From: Desulfovibrio sp. UCD-KL4C
Lineage (GTDB): Bacteria; Desulfobacterota; Desulfovibrionia; Desulfovibrionales; Desulfovibrionaceae
DNA length: 64,000 nt
NCBI RefSeq assembly: GCF_006210265.1
Contig: NZ_VCNC01000006.1
Coordinates: 1 to 64,000 of the forward strand
Direction of reading: 5' to 3'
Both the position numbers and the translations under genes were made by a program. The notes below the pieces were generated by a model. That model made no database searches, was not told where the DNA came from, and worked only from the letters and a program-made list of their open reading frames with translations. Positions 36,377 to 46,507 of this stretch are shown here, piece after piece. Position 1 is the stretch's first letter. Each line of letters starts with the position of its first letter.

Positions 36377-37834
36377 ATGAAGAAGAAAGAAAAATTAACT
36401 ACTAATTCCGGTGCACCTGTTCCAGATAATCAAAATGCTATGACAGCGGGCCCTCGCGGTCCAATGTTGTTGCAGGATGTCTGGTTTCTTGAAAAACTTG
36501 CTCATTTCGATAGAGAAGTAATTCCTGAGCGACGCATGCATGCTAAAGGTTCAGGAGCATACGGCACTTTCACTGTAACTCATGACATCACCAAATATAC
36601 TCGTGCTAATATTTTTTCTGAAATCGGAAAAAAGACAGATATGTTTGTGCGTTTTTCAACCGTTGCAGGTGAACGCGGAGCGGCGGATGCAGAGCGTGAT
36701 ATTCGTGGTTTTGCAATGAAATTTTATACTGATGAAGGAAACTGGGACCTTGTGGGTAATAATACTCCCGTATTTTTTCTGCGTGATCCTTTAAAATTCC
36801 CCGATCTTAACCATGTTGTTAAACGTGACCCCCGCACGAATATGCGGAGCGCAAAAAACAATTGGGATTTCTGGACTTCACTTCCTGAAGCATTGCATCA
36901 GGTAACAATTACCATGAGCGAGCGCGGTATTCCGATGAGCTTCCGCCATATGCATGGGTTCGGTAGTCATACTTTCAGTTTTATTAATGCTGAAAATGAA
37001 CGCTATTGGGTGAAATTCCATTTTCGCACTCAGCAGGGCATTAAGAATCTAACTGACGAAGAGGCCGCAAAGGTTATCGGCATGTGCCGTGAAAGTAATC
37101 AGCGTGATCTTTATGAGAGTATAGAAAATAAGGATTTCCCACGTTGGAAGCTGTTTGTACAGATCATGCCGGAAAAAGATGCCGCTACCTATAAGCATAA
37201 TCCGTTCGATTTAACCAAAGTCTGGTTTCATGAAGATTATCCGCTAATAGAAGTCGGTGAATTTGAACTTAATCGTAATCCTGAAAATTATTTTGCTGAA
37301 GTGGAACAGGCTGCATTCAATCCGGCAAATGTTGTTCCGGGCATAAGTTTCTCACCTGATAAAATGCTACAAGGGCGTTTGTTTTCTTACGGAGACACTC
37401 AACGCTATCGGCTTGGTGTGAATCATCACCTTATTCCTGTAAACGCCTCCCGTTGCCCGTTTCACAGCTATCATCGTGACGGAACTATGCGTGTCGACGG
37501 TAATCATGGCAGTACCTTGGGATATGAACCTAACAGTTATGGCGAATGGGAAGAACAGCCGGACTTTTCTGAGCCGCCTCTTGATATCAACGGAGCTGTG
37601 GACCATTGGAATCATCGTGAAGATGAAGATTATTATTCACAGCCAGGTATGTTGTTCAGGCTTATGAATCCTGAACAGCAACAAGCTTTATTTGATAATA
37701 CTGCACGTGCTATGGGCGATGCTCCGAAAGAAATTAAAGTTCGCCATATAGGCAATTGTATGAAGGCTGATCCTGATTATGGAAAGGGCGTTGCAGAAGC
37801 TCTCGGCATCGCAATGTGTGATTTAGATAAATAA
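36377..37834 (+). CDS. katA: Monofunctional heme catalase KatA
   Basis: A 485-aa small-subunit catalase that decomposes hydrogen peroxide. Active-site His55 lies in [13 protein letters not shown], Asn128 in [13 protein letters not shown], and the proximal heme tyrosine in [14 protein letters not shown]. The length is typical of clade 3 catalases. There is no signal peptide, so it is cytoplasmic. AAGGAG precedes the ATG. It is transcribed alone under a PerR-type box. In an anaerobe this gene indicates defence against transient oxygen exposure. Confidence 0.96.
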   Translation: MKKKEKLTTNSGAPVPDNQNAMTAGPRGPMLLQDVWFLEKLAHFDREVIPERRMHAKGSGAYGTFTVTHDITKYTRANIFSEIGKKTDMFVRFSTVAGERGAADAERDIRGFAMKFYTDEGNWDLVGNNTPVFFLRDPLKFPDLNHVVKRDPRTNMRSAKNNWDFWTSLPEALHQVTITMSERGIPMSFRHMHGFGSHTFSFINAENERYWVKFHFRTQQGIKNLTDEEAAKVIGMCRESNQRDLYESIENKDFPRWKLFVQIMPEKDAATYKHNPFDLTKVWFHEDYPLIEVGEFELNRNPENYFAEVEQAAFNPANVVPGISFSPDKMLQGRLFSYGDTQRYRLGVNHHLIPVNASRCPFHSYHRDGTMRVDGNHGSTLGYEPNSYGEWEEQPDFSEPPLDINGAVDHWNHREDEDYYSQPGMLFRLMNPEQQQALFDNTARAMGDAPKEIKVRHIGNCMKADPDYGKGVAEALGIAMCDLDK

Positions 37835-37856
37835 ACGGATTGATTAAGAAATGACT

Positions 37857-37887
37857 AAAGGTGTTCGGCTGTTAGCTGAGCACCTTT
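37857..37887 (+). terminator. katA terminator
   Basis: A 13-bp stem starting AAAGGTGTTCGGC, with two wobble pairs, is followed by a T-run 22 bases after the katA stop. Confidence 0.88.
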
Positions 37888-37951
37888 TTTTTATTTGAAC
37901 TTTTATAGTAAATTTCTTGAAATTTTTTAGGAATGCTGTTGCGCACAAAAA

Positions 37952-37979
37952 AAGGGATCAGATTTAAATCTGATCCCTT
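37952..37979 (-). terminator. tRNA-His terminator
   Basis: AAGGGATCAGATTT and its exact inverted copy make a 28-base perfect palindrome. It is followed on the minus strand by a T-run, 11 bases after the tRNA 3' end. Confidence 0.88.
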
Positions 37980-37989
37980 GATTATTCGC

Positions 37990-38066
37990 TGGGGTGAGTG
38001 AGGGGATTTGAACCCCCGGCCACTTGGGCCACAACCAAGTGCTCTACCAACTGAGCTACACCCACC
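37990..38066 (-). tRNA. tRNA-His (anticodon GTG)
   Basis: The acceptor GTGGGTG pairs with CACTCAC, with an extra G at -1 opposite C73, the hallmark of tRNA-His. The anticodon loop TTGTGGC gives GTG. The T arm has GGTTCAAATCC, and a CCA end is encoded. Confidence 0.97.
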
Positions 38067-38187
38067 GTGTCGAGAAACAGTGTCTATCGAAGCCCGGGAG
38101 AATCGTCAAGAAGTTTTTGAAAAAAAATGAAAAATATTGCATAAGAGTCTTCGCCAGACGGCAAAAATATAAAATAAGGAAATATCA

Positions 38188-39438
38188 ATGGATAAATTAG
38201 TAATTGAAGGTGGAGTAGCATTAAAAGGTCCTATTCGCGTAAGTGGTGCAAAAAATGCGGCTTTGCCGATTCTGCTTGCGTGTCTTCTGCCAGAAGGACA
38301 GGTTAATTTGACCAATGTGCCTCGCCTTAGAGATATTCACACAACTCTTAAGCTTTTAGATATTCTGGGTTGCGAAACGTCTTTTGACGGAAATAACGTC
38401 ACAAGTATCGTTAAAGATCTAAAAGTTGAGGCTCCGTATGATCTGGTTAAGACCATGCGTGCCTCTGTGTTGTGTCTTGGGCCGCTTCTGGCTCTAAAAG
38501 GTGAGGCGAAGGTGGCTCTGCCCGGCGGATGCGCTATAGGGGCGCGTCCAGTCGATTTACACCTATCCGCATTTGAAAAGATGGGTGCGGAATTTGATCT
38601 GGAATCAGGTTATATTCATGGACGTTGCGCTCATCTCAAGGGCGCGCATATTAATTTTGATTTTCCTACTGTGGGCGGAACAGAAAACGTGCTTATGGCG
38701 GCTGCTCTTGCTGATGGTCATTCTACTATCGAAAATGCCGCGCGTGAGCCTGAAGTTGAAGACCTTGCAAATTTCCTTATTGCTTGCGGAGCAAAAATCA
38801 CAGGACAGGGAACAAGTGTAATTGAAGTTGATGGTGTCTCATCCCTTAAAGGGTGTGATTATAGAGTAATGCCTGACCGCATTGAGGCTGGAACTTACAT
38901 GGTTGCCGCAGCAATGACTGACGGAGAATTACTTATTGAGGATTGTCCATTTCAGGAACTTGATGCCGTGGTTTATAAACTGCGCGAAATGGGTATGTGG
39001 ATCGAAGAAGAAAAAGGTGGCGTTCTTGTGCGTAGGAATGGTGATCTGGCTGGTGTTGATATCACAACTCAGCCTTTTCCAGGATTCCCAACCGATATGC
39101 AGGCTCAGCTGATGACTTTGATGTGTCTCTCTAAAGGGGCTGGTACCATCGAAGAAAAAATCTTTGAAAATAGATTTATGCATGTTCAGGAACTTCTCAG
39201 AATGGGCGCAAATATTAAGCTTAAAGGTCGCACGGCTATGATCAGAGGTGTTGAAAGTCTGGCCGGAGCTCCTGTTATGGCTTCCGATCTGCGTGCCAGT
39301 GCCTCACTTGTTGTCGCAGCTCTTGCCGCAACTGGCAGAACAGATATTCAGCGTATCTATCATCTGGACAGAGGGTACGAACGCCTTGAGGAAAAACTTT
39401 GTGGTGTCGGGGCTAAAATTTGGCGTGAGAAAGAGTAG
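38188..39438 (+). CDS. murA: UDP-N-acetylglucosamine 1-carboxyvinyltransferase (MurA)
   Basis: A 416-aa cytosolic enzyme that transfers enolpyruvyl from PEP to UDP-GlcNAc, the first committed step of peptidoglycan synthesis. Catalytic Cys115 lies in [16 protein letters not shown], in the same position as E. coli Cys115, so fosfomycin sensitivity is expected. The substrate-binding [12 protein letters not shown] lies at residues 19-30. AAGGAAAT precedes the ATG. The gene stands alone. A strong terminator lies 49 bases after its stop, inside the next coding region. Confidence 0.97.
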   Translation: MDKLVIEGGVALKGPIRVSGAKNAALPILLACLLPEGQVNLTNVPRLRDIHTTLKLLDILGCETSFDGNNVTSIVKDLKVEAPYDLVKTMRASVLCLGPLLALKGEAKVALPGGCAIGARPVDLHLSAFEKMGAEFDLESGYIHGRCAHLKGAHINFDFPTVGGTENVLMAAALADGHSTIENAAREPEVEDLANFLIACGAKITGQGTSVIEVDGVSSLKGCDYRVMPDRIEAGTYMVAAAMTDGELLIEDCPFQELDAVVYKLREMGMWIEEEKGGVLVRRNGDLAGVDITTQPFPGFPTDMQAQLMTLMCLSKGAGTIEEKIFENRFMHVQELLRMGANIKLKGRTAMIRGVESLAGAPVMASDLRASASLVVAALAATGRTDIQRIYHLDRGYERLEEKLCGVGAKIWREKE

Positions 39439-39455
39439 TCTTTATAAATTAGACT

Positions 39456-41918
39456 ATGAGCAAAAGTGATCTTAAATCATGTTCAGTAAGCAGGCCCGGA
39501 ATCCCGGGCCTGCTTTTTTGGCAGAAGCTGGTTCCGGCTTTTGTTCTTGGGATATTATCAATTAAGTGGCTGGTTCCGTGCGTTGCAGTTTTTTTAATTT
39601 ATGTCGTAATTTTATTTTTATTTAAACTTCAAAAGGGTGCGATTGTTCTGCTTGTGCTTGTGTTTGCGCTGGGCAGTTTTTATGCATCGTCTGTATTGCC
39701 GACTCCTCCTGAAGGTATGCCTGACTGGATGGCGCATAAGAAAAAAGTTTATGTTGATGCTGAAATTTCAGCTATTAAGGGTGCTCCTGGTAACAAACTA
39801 AAGATTTTACTTAAAAATGTTATTTGTACCACTTCGCATAAAACTTCAGGCCCAAGTATTTCCGAAACAGTTAACGATGTAACAAAGCTCAATGGTAATT
39901 TAATTTGGACATGGGCTTATCCTGATGTTTTTCCTGTTAAGGGACAGAAAGTGAGTTTTTTTATAAAAGTTAAACCTATTCACGGCTTCAAGAACGAAGG
40001 CGTGTGGGATTACGACTTTTATCAAAGAACTAAAAATATTTTTTATCGGTTTTATACACGTGGAAAACTTAAGAACGCCGAGCTTCACCCTGTTAATCTT
40101 GATTTTTGGGAAAGAGTGCGTGCTGATTTACGCAGTAGAATTGTCCGCAATTCTCCTGCAACACAAGGTGGCGCAATTTTTCCGGCACTGCTTACCGGGG
40201 ACAGATTCTTTTTATCGCGGGATACCGTTGAGCTTATACGCAGAGCCGGAATTTCGCATTTGTTGGCTCTTTCTGGTTTGCATGTGGGGTTTGTGGCATC
40301 AATCGGTTTTGCGCTGGCGTGGTTGATCGGCTTATTCTTTCCGCAAATTTATCTCAAAATTCCTCGTGTTAAGCTGGCTGTTATTCTGGCTGCTCCTTTT
40401 GTGCTTTTTTATTTATGGCTGGGACAATTGTCGCCGTCTCTTTTGCGCGCAGTGTGTATGTTCGGGTTCTGGGGAATATTGTTGCTCGTGAACAGGGACA
40501 GAGTGCTCTTGGATGGTCTATTTCTAGCCGTAGTTGTTATACTCGGATTTTCTCCGCTCAGTGCTTTTGATCTCGGTTTTCAGCTTTCCGTGCTTGCTGT
40601 TGGCGGGATAGCTGTTTTTTTCCCATATTTCCAAGCGATTCTTCCTGCCGGAAAGACTTTCATCGGCAAGGTTGTTTATTTTGTGTTGGCGGTGTTGGCG
40701 GTCAGCTTGTGCGCAAATATTGCAATTTTGCCGATTACAATCTGGAATTTTGGTGTATTGATTCCAAATTTGATTTTTAATGTTTTGTGGATTCCTTTTT
40801 TAGGTTTTTTTCTCATGCCGATTTGCGGTGTTGGCGGTATTGTCATGTCTTTTGTCAGTACAGCCGTTTCACAGAAGTTATTTTTATTAGGCGCAAGCTG
40901 TTTCGATAAAATGTTTGCACTTGTGCAACTTTCTGTTTCTGTTGGGTTTTTACCAGAATATGCGGTTTATAGGCCTAAGTGGGAAGAATTTATAATATAT
41001 TATCTCATTTTATTGCTTTACATTTTTGTTAATAAAAAACGGCAGATCAGGCTTGCAATTATTTTTCTAATCATTATGCTCTTAACTGTTCGTGTAGGCG
41101 GAATGTATAAAGCCGGAGAGCTTCCAGGAATCGGTCCTGAGTTTGTAAAGGTGGATGTTCTTGATACCGGACAATCGCAGTGTGTCGTTATTACAGGGCC
41201 TAGGGGGAGTCGGACTGTAGTTGACGGGGGCGGTGCTTTTGGAGACTCGTTCGATGTAGGCAGAGCTATTGTTGGACAATGGCTGTCATGGGGGCATTTG
41301 CCGAAAGTTGATAATATTTTTCTCTCTCATCCTGATCGTGATCATTCAGGTGGTTTGGCTTATTTGCTTGAAAAATTTAATGTTGACCATTTTTATTCAA
41401 ATGGGGATATGCCGAGCGGTGTTATAGGTGAAAGGTTTCAAAAAGTGTTTGCTAAACACAAAGTGATTCCTGAAGAATTAGAACGGGGTGATGTCATTCT
41501 GTTGGAATCAGGGTTGACATTACAGGTTTTCCATCCGTACGCTGATTTTAATGGAAAACGAAATGATTGTTCACTTTTTTTAAGATTGGTTTGGAATGGT
41601 AAAGGGCTTGTTTGTATTCCCGGTGATATTGAAAAGAAGGGAATTAAGGCATTGCTTCATCATGATGATGACCTGGTTGCAGAGGTGCTTGTTTTACCGC
41701 ATCATGGCAGTGCGGGAGCTTTTTCTCCTGATTTATATGAAAGAGTAAATCCTAGACTTGCTATTGCCGCGTGTGGTTTTTTAAACAGGTATAATTTTGT
41801 AGCGGACAAGGTCGAGCAGGAGTTTCATAGGAGACATGTCAAAGTATATAAAACCTCTGAAAAAGGTATGATCTCAGTAAAATGGAATAAGTTTGGTAAA
41901 ATTGATATTCATCCTTGA
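39456..41918 (+). CDS. comEC: ComEC/Rec2-family DNA internalisation protein
   Basis: An 820-aa inner-membrane protein expected to carry single-stranded DNA across the membrane in transformation. An N-terminal OB-type region is preceded by two hydrophobic segments. The central competence domain (about 230-500) has LLALSGLHVGFVASIGF and many membrane segments. The C-terminal metallo-beta-lactamase-like domain has VLDTGQSQCVVI, LSHPDRDHSGGL and PHHGSAGAFSPDLYE. The ATG at 39456 has no ribosome site, but no later in-frame start would keep the membrane segments. A murA terminator hairpin lies at codons 11-21. No pilus or comEA genes are nearby. Confidence 0.9.
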   Translation: MSKSDLKSCSVSRPGIPGLLFWQKLVPAFVLGILSIKWLVPCVAVFLIYVVILFLFKLQKGAIVLLVLVFALGSFYASSVLPTPPEGMPDWMAHKKKVYVDAEISAIKGAPGNKLKILLKNVICTTSHKTSGPSISETVNDVTKLNGNLIWTWAYPDVFPVKGQKVSFFIKVKPIHGFKNEGVWDYDFYQRTKNIFYRFYTRGKLKNAELHPVNLDFWERVRADLRSRIVRNSPATQGGAIFPALLTGDRFFLSRDTVELIRRAGISHLLALSGLHVGFVASIGFALAWLIGLFFPQIYLKIPRVKLAVILAAPFVLFYLWLGQLSPSLLRAVCMFGFWGILLLVNRDRVLLDGLFLAVVVILGFSPLSAFDLGFQLSVLAVGGIAVFFPYFQAILPAGKTFIGKVVYFVLAVLAVSLCANIAILPITIWNFGVLIPNLIFNVLWIPFLGFFLMPICGVGGIVMSFVSTAVSQKLFLLGASCFDKMFALVQLSVSVGFLPEYAVYRPKWEEFIIYYLILLLYIFVNKKRQIRLAIIFLIIMLLTVRVGGMYKAGELPGIGPEFVKVDVLDTGQSQCVVITGPRGSRTVVDGGGAFGDSFDVGRAIVGQWLSWGHLPKVDNIFLSHPDRDHSGGLAYLLEKFNVDHFYSNGDMPSGVIGERFQKVFAKHKVIPEELERGDVILLESGLTLQVFHPYADFNGKRNDCSLFLRLVWNGKGLVCIPGDIEKKGIKALLHHDDDLVAEVLVLPHHGSAGAFSPDLYERVNPRLAIAACGFLNRYNFVADKVEQEFHRRHVKVYKTSEKGMISVKWNKFGKIDIHP
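39488..39519 (+). terminator. Strong hairpin after murA, inside the comEC 5' coding region
   Basis: A 12-bp perfect stem (AAGCAGGCCCGG and complement) with a 4-base loop, followed by six T. It lies 49 bases after the murA stop, as a murA terminator would, yet lies within comEC codons 11-21. Confidence 0.85.
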
Positions 41919-42040
41919 GGTTTGTTAATTTATGTGTTTTTGATTGTTAATATAACTTGATCTTTGTATGTAAAAGTGACAAATTTTTTGTGAATAGTAG
42001 TCGTTTTAATTTCAGCTAGCCTTAATGGAGGTCCGTCTGC

Positions 42041-42439
42041 ATGCGAATGCTTATTGTTGACGATGATTTTTACTGCCGCAATATGTTGCATGAGATCATG
42101 AAACCTTACGCGCAATGTGATATTGCTGTTAATGGTGAAGAGGCTGTATGTGCCTTTAAGCAGGCCTTAGAAGATGGGAAAGGATATGATTTAGTTTGTT
42201 TAGACTTAGTCATGCCGGAAATGGACGGACAGCAGGCTCTGCGTGAGATTAGAGCTATTGAGAAAGACTTTAATGTTCACATAAAGGAGGCGGTGAAAGT
42301 TATTGTTACTACAATGCTTGATGACCGTAAGGAAACGCATGATGCCTTTTTCCTTGGAGGGGCAACATCTTATCTGGTAAAGCCTATCGAAGAAGATAAG
42401 CTGATAAAAGAAATGAAAAATTTAGGTTTCTCAATATAG
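42041..42439 (+). CDS. Single-domain response regulator (CheY-like)
   Basis: A 132-aa protein made only of a receiver domain. The acidic pocket DDD lies at residues 7-9, Asp55 in DLVCLDLVMPEMDG is the phospho-acceptor, and the KP lysine motif is in SYLVKPIEEDKL. There is no output domain. GGAGGT lies 8 bases before the ATG. No kinase is adjacent, so its partner is unknown. Stand-alone receivers of this type often serve in chemotaxis or phosphorelays. Confidence 0.92.
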   Translation: MRMLIVDDDFYCRNMLHEIMKPYAQCDIAVNGEEAVCAFKQALEDGKGYDLVCLDLVMPEMDGQQALREIRAIEKDFNVHIKEAVKVIVTTMLDDRKETHDAFFLGGATSYLVKPIEEDKLIKEMKNLGFSI

Positions 42440-42518
42440 CTCTGAATAGTTTTAGTGGCTAGATAAACTGGTTGAAGGGTAAGATTTAATTTTGTAGATT
42501 TTTTAAAGTTAAAACCAT

Positions 42519-42544
42519 AAATCCGCAACTTTAGTTGCGGATTT
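42519..42544 (+). terminator. Response regulator gene terminator
   Basis: A 12-bp stem (AAATCCGCAACT and complement) with a 2-base loop is followed by a T-run, 79 bases after the stop codon. Confidence 0.9.
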
Positions 42545-42689
42545 TTTTTGCGTAATTTTTTATTATGTATTATTTAAAGATGTTATAAGTGTAGAACTGA
42601 ATTGAAGTTCCTTTGGAAGTGGTCTATTGTACCCATTCCAATTAAGTTTTATCCGTCATTATTGACGATTTATATAAGGTTCTTAAATA

Positions 42690-43862
42690 ATGTCTCAAAT
42701 TTTAGGTGTTAAATTTAATGACTTCGGTCAAATATATTATTTTTCCTCCGGACCTTTTGTTGTCCGTGAAGGGCATTCGGTAATTGTTAAAACTGAGCAG
42801 GGAATGGGACTTGGTAAAGTCTTTGTTGTTCAGCAGGATTTGCCGGAAGATGTAACTGAAGAATCAGTTAAAACCATATACAGACTGGCTGGCGAGGAAG
42901 ATCTTGTTATCGATACCGAGAACAAGGAACTATCGCGAAGTGCACTCAAACATTGTAAAGGGTGTATTGACGGTCAAAAACTAGAAATGAAGCTTGTTGA
43001 TGTTGAGGTTTTCTTTGATCGCAGCAAGATGATTTTTTATTTTACAGCTCCTGGAAGAATTGATTTTCGCGAGCTTGTTAAAGATTTGGTTAAAGAATAC
43101 AGAACACGTATTGAACTCAGGCAGATAGGTGTCCGGCATGAAACTCAGATGCTTGGAGCCATCGGTAACTGCGGACAGATCTGTTGTTGTCGACGCTTTA
43201 TGCGTAAATTTATGCCTGTCACGATCCGTATGGCAAAAGAACAGAATCTTTTTCTTAATCCGACAAAGATTTCCGGTATATGCGGTCGTCTCTTGTGCTG
43301 TCTGTCTTTTGAGCAGGATAATTATGAGCAGTTTCACAAACGTTGTCCTAAAATCGGCAAACGTTACAACACTGCTCACGGTAATGTTAAAGTTACAAGG
43401 ACGAATTTTTTCAGTAATACTGTGACAATTCTTCCGGAAAATGCAGATGAAATTGAAATTTGTCTTGATGAGTGGCCGGATGTTTTAAAAGCGACTTCAC
43501 CTGACCAACTTGCTAAAAAGGAACTTCCGAAAGATGATTCAGACTCTGAAAGCCGTGAGCCTAGCGTTCGGAATAATTATAGAGGGCGATCAGGATCTGG
43601 CAAATCTTCGGGGGCAGGGCAGACTAAGCGTCCCGAACGTCCTAAACCAGTTAGGCCGGAACGTCCTCGCCCGCAGAAAAAGAAGCGTCCTTTTGTAAGT
43701 TGTGATAGCCCCGAAACAATTAAGGATGTTGCGCCTGAAGAAGTTCGTACAGAACCTGTAGTGGCTCCTGAATCAGAATCGCAAGTTAAGAAGCCGTCTT
43801 CTAGGAATCGTCGCCCGTCAAGGCGTAGACGCAGGAAAAAGCCGTCCGGTGGGTCAGATTAA
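42690..43862 (+). CDS. PSP1-domain protein, YaaT/RicT-like
   Basis: A 390-aa protein. The PSP1 domain (residues 1-240) has the motifs RIELRQIGVRHE and AIGNCGQICCCRRF, with cysteines continuing in GICGRLLCCLSFE. In Bacillus, RicT with RicA/RicF forms an iron-sulfur complex that affects mRNA processing and development; a similar cofactor is plausible here. The last 130 residues are low-complexity, Pro/Arg/Lys-rich (KKRPFV, RRPSRRRRRKK), probably disordered and RNA-binding. metG lies 224 bases downstream, a neighbourhood common for this family. A terminator lies upstream, so it has its own promoter. Confidence 0.88.
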   Translation: MSQILGVKFNDFGQIYYFSSGPFVVREGHSVIVKTEQGMGLGKVFVVQQDLPEDVTEESVKTIYRLAGEEDLVIDTENKELSRSALKHCKGCIDGQKLEMKLVDVEVFFDRSKMIFYFTAPGRIDFRELVKDLVKEYRTRIELRQIGVRHETQMLGAIGNCGQICCCRRFMRKFMPVTIRMAKEQNLFLNPTKISGICGRLLCCLSFEQDNYEQFHKRCPKIGKRYNTAHGNVKVTRTNFFSNTVTILPENADEIEICLDEWPDVLKATSPDQLAKKELPKDDSDSESREPSVRNNYRGRSGSGKSSGAGQTKRPERPKPVRPERPRPQKKKRPFVSCDSPETIKDVAPEEVRTEPVVAPESESQVKKPSSRNRRPSRRRRRKKPSGGSD

Positions 43863-43937
43863 AATACAAAATTCTAGAATTGATTATCTTCGGGTTGTCG
43901 GCTATATGGCGTTCAGCTCGTAAGCAGTGAATAATTT

Positions 43938-43973
43938 GCGGCCGGGTGAAAGTATTAATGTTCATCCGGCTGC
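43938..43973 (+). other. Strong hairpin between the PSP1 gene and metG
   Basis: A 13-bp stem (GCGGCCGGGTGAA with TTCATCCGGCTGC, two G-T pairs) and a 10-base loop, with no U-run after it. It may be a processing or stability element, or part of the metG leader. No T-box sequence was recognised. Confidence 0.55.
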
Positions 43974-44086
43974 ATGTCTTATATCTAGTGTCTTTTCCAG
44001 CTTAATTTTAATGCGGAATTTTTAACACGCTGAATTTAAAGCTGTTAATTGCGCTGTTTTTGTCACCGTAACAGGAGAGATCGATT

Positions 44087-46030
44087 TTGGATTCGTTTTT
44101 TATTACAACTCCCATCTACTACGTTAATGCCAAGCCACATCTTGGTCATGCTTATACGACAATTCTTGCTGACTCGATGAATAGGTTTCACAAGTTAATG
44201 GGAGATGAAACTTATTTCCTCACCGGAACTGATGAACACGGTGATAAAATAGTTCAAGCAGCAGAGAAAGGCGGACAGACTCCAAACGAGTACGTTGACG
44301 AAATCAGCGCCTTGTTCAGGAATCTTTGGCCTGATCTGCAAATTGAAAATGATGATTTTATTCGGACTACAGAAGAACGCCATATTAAATGCGTTAAAGA
44401 AGTCCTGCAAAAAGTTTATGATAAGGGCGACATTTATTTCGGGGAATATGGCGGTCATTATTGCTTTGGCTGTGAAAGATTTTATACCGAAAAAGAGCTT
44501 GTTGACGGCAAATGCCCTCAGCATGAAACTGTGCCTGAATATATTGCTGAAAAAAATTATTTCTTCAAAATGGCAAAATATCAAGATTGGCTTATCGGAC
44601 ATATTAATGCCAATCCTGATTTTATCCGTCCTGAAAGATATCGTAACGAAGTGTTAAGCCTTCTTAAATCAGGCGAGCTCGAAGATTTATGTATTTCACG
44701 TCCAAAAAGCCGTCTTGAGTGGGGGATTGAACTTCCCTTTGATAAAGACTTTGTTACATATGTTTGGTTTGATGCTTTAATCAATTATATCACCGCACTT
44801 GAGTATCCTGATGGTGATAAATTTAAAAAATTCTGGCCGGTAGCAAACCATCTTGTTGCCAAAGACATTCTCAAACCGCACGCTATTTTCTGGCCGACAA
44901 TGCTTAAAGCCGCTGAAATTGAGCCTTATCAGAACCTTAATGTGCATGGGTATTGGCTGATTAAAGATACCAAGATGTCCAAATCTCTCGGGAATGTAGT
45001 AGAACCTCTTGAGATGGCACAAAAATATGGAGTTAACGCATTTCGTTATTTCCTTATGCGTGAAATGGTTTTTGGTAATGATTCAAGCTTTTCAGAAGAA
45101 GCTCTTGTTACCCGCCTTAACGCTGACCTTGCGAACGACCTTGGGAATCTTTTCAGCAGAACTCTAGCCATGACTCATAAATATTTTGGTGGGCTTGTTC
45201 CTCCAGAAGGTGACGAAGGGGAAGAGGATTGCGAAATTAAACGCATCGGTCGTACCAGTATGGCAGATTTTCAGCAGTGCTTTTTGGATGCTAAATTTTC
45301 CAGAGGCTTAGAAGCTCTCTGGGAACTTGTTCGTGGTTTAAATAAGTATATTGATACGACTCAACCTTGGACTCTTTATAAAGAAGAAAATACTTCACGT
45401 CTTGGAACTGTAATCTATGTTCTTTTAGAGAATATGCGTAAGATTGCAGTCCATTTGTGGCCGGTAATGCCCGAAGCCAGTGAAAAAATGTTAGCTGAGC
45501 TTGGAATCACTTTCCGACCTGAAAAAATTAATCTTCAAGGTGAAGTCGATGTCTGGGGACTGCTCGAACATGGATCAGAAGTAACAAAGTCTTCGAATCT
45601 TTTCCCAAGAGTTGAGTTTGAAAAAACTCCTCCTGTAGAAAAGAAAAAAAGTGCTAAAGCTTCAAAAAAGAGCAAAGAGTTAAAAACTAAAACTGAAGTT
45701 GAGGGTGTGATTGAGTTCCCTGACTTTCAGAAAGTTGATATGAGGATTGGAACAGTCCTTTCCGTTTCCAAGCATCCTGATGCAGATAAATTATTGATAG
45801 TTAAAATTGATACTGGAGATGACAAACCTCGGCAGGTTGTTGCCGGACTCGCAGAATTCTTCTCTCCTGAAGAGCTGGAAGGAAAGCAGGTTGTCGTTGT
45901 TACCAACCTTAAGCCTCGTAAGCTACGTGGCGAGGTGTCAGAAGGTATGATTTTGGCCGTTCGAAACGGTGATGGGATGGAACTTTTGACTGTTACTGCC
46001 GGTGTTGCTAACGGGTGTAAAGTTTCCTAG
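44087..46030 (+). CDS. metG: Methionyl-tRNA synthetase
   Basis: A 647-aa class I enzyme that charges tRNA-Met. The HIGH-like motif is in NAKPHLGHAYTT near residue 18, and KMSKS is in DTKMSKSLGNV near residue 301. The zinc-binding insert contains CFGCERFY and a single later cysteine, KCPQHE. A C-terminal tRNA-binding EMAP-like domain (about 545-647) starts DFQKVDMRIGTVLSVSKHPD. The start is TTG at 44087 with AGGAGAG upstream. It is followed by a terminator that also serves the opposite-strand slyX. Confidence 0.96.
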   Translation: MDSFFITTPIYYVNAKPHLGHAYTTILADSMNRFHKLMGDETYFLTGTDEHGDKIVQAAEKGGQTPNEYVDEISALFRNLWPDLQIENDDFIRTTEERHIKCVKEVLQKVYDKGDIYFGEYGGHYCFGCERFYTEKELVDGKCPQHETVPEYIAEKNYFFKMAKYQDWLIGHINANPDFIRPERYRNEVLSLLKSGELEDLCISRPKSRLEWGIELPFDKDFVTYVWFDALINYITALEYPDGDKFKKFWPVANHLVAKDILKPHAIFWPTMLKAAEIEPYQNLNVHGYWLIKDTKMSKSLGNVVEPLEMAQKYGVNAFRYFLMREMVFGNDSSFSEEALVTRLNADLANDLGNLFSRTLAMTHKYFGGLVPPEGDEGEEDCEIKRIGRTSMADFQQCFLDAKFSRGLEALWELVRGLNKYIDTTQPWTLYKEENTSRLGTVIYVLLENMRKIAVHLWPVMPEASEKMLAELGITFRPEKINLQGEVDVWGLLEHGSEVTKSSNLFPRVEFEKTPPVEKKKSAKASKKSKELKTKTEVEGVIEFPDFQKVDMRIGTVLSVSKHPDADKLLIVKIDTGDDKPRQVVAGLAEFFSPEELEGKQVVVVTNLKPRKLRGEVSEGMILAVRNGDGMELLTVTAGVANGCKVS

Positions 46031-46058
46031 AGTAATTAATGTTATGTAATGCAAATAT

Positions 46059-46090
46059 AAAAAGGCAGATCATTTTTGATCTGCCTTTTT
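46059..46090. terminator. Bidirectional terminator
   Basis: A 14-bp stem (AAAAAGGCAGATCA and complement) with a T-run on both sides, between convergent metG and the slyX-like gene. Confidence 0.92.
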
Positions 46091-46138
46091 TATGATCTAG
46101 AAATTTCTAGAATGAAAAGATTTTGATGAACTTGAAAG

Positions 46139-46366
46139 TCAGCTGTAATGTGGTGGTGGAGCATCTTCTACATTGCCAGATGCTGCGGCCATATCTTTTA
46201 GATCTTTCATTTGCCCGGCAAGAATATCAATTTTCTTTTCAAGCTCTGAAATTTGATTCTGCTGAGCAATAATAAAGATGTTCATTTCTTCAATTGTCCT
46301 ATCTTGCATTGCAAGACTGGTTTCCAAAATTTCAATCCGGTCTTCTAGTGTGTTAGGGGTATTCAT
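46139..46366 (-). CDS. slyX: SlyX-family protein
   Basis: A 75-aa protein of the SlyX family, whose function is unknown. Nearly the whole length is one coiled coil (LEDRIEILETSLAMQDRTIE through QISELEKKIDIL) with the family C-terminus DAPPPHYS. The start at 46366 is the family-like MNTPNTLEDRI; an in-frame ATG at 46387 adds seven residues. No clear ribosome site was seen for either. It is a single gene ending at the shared terminator. Confidence 0.85.
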   Translation of the reverse strand: MNTPNTLEDRIEILETSLAMQDRTIEEMNIFIIAQQNQISELEKKIDILAGQMKDLKDMAAASGNVEDAPPPHYS

Positions 46367-46507
46367 GAGTGCAAAATGCCAGAACACTTAGTAATAGGCA
46401 ATTGGGTAATAGTGATTATTTAAAAATAATATAAAATAATTATGCAGGATGGAGTTGCAGTCATTTTTTGATATATTGTGAGAAGGGTATATGTTCGGGA
46501 GAAGTTG

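Noticed and set aside
43938-43973. Hairpin upstream of metG as a T-box or S-box
   Set aside because: No T-box sequence or riboswitch core was seen, only a simple stem.
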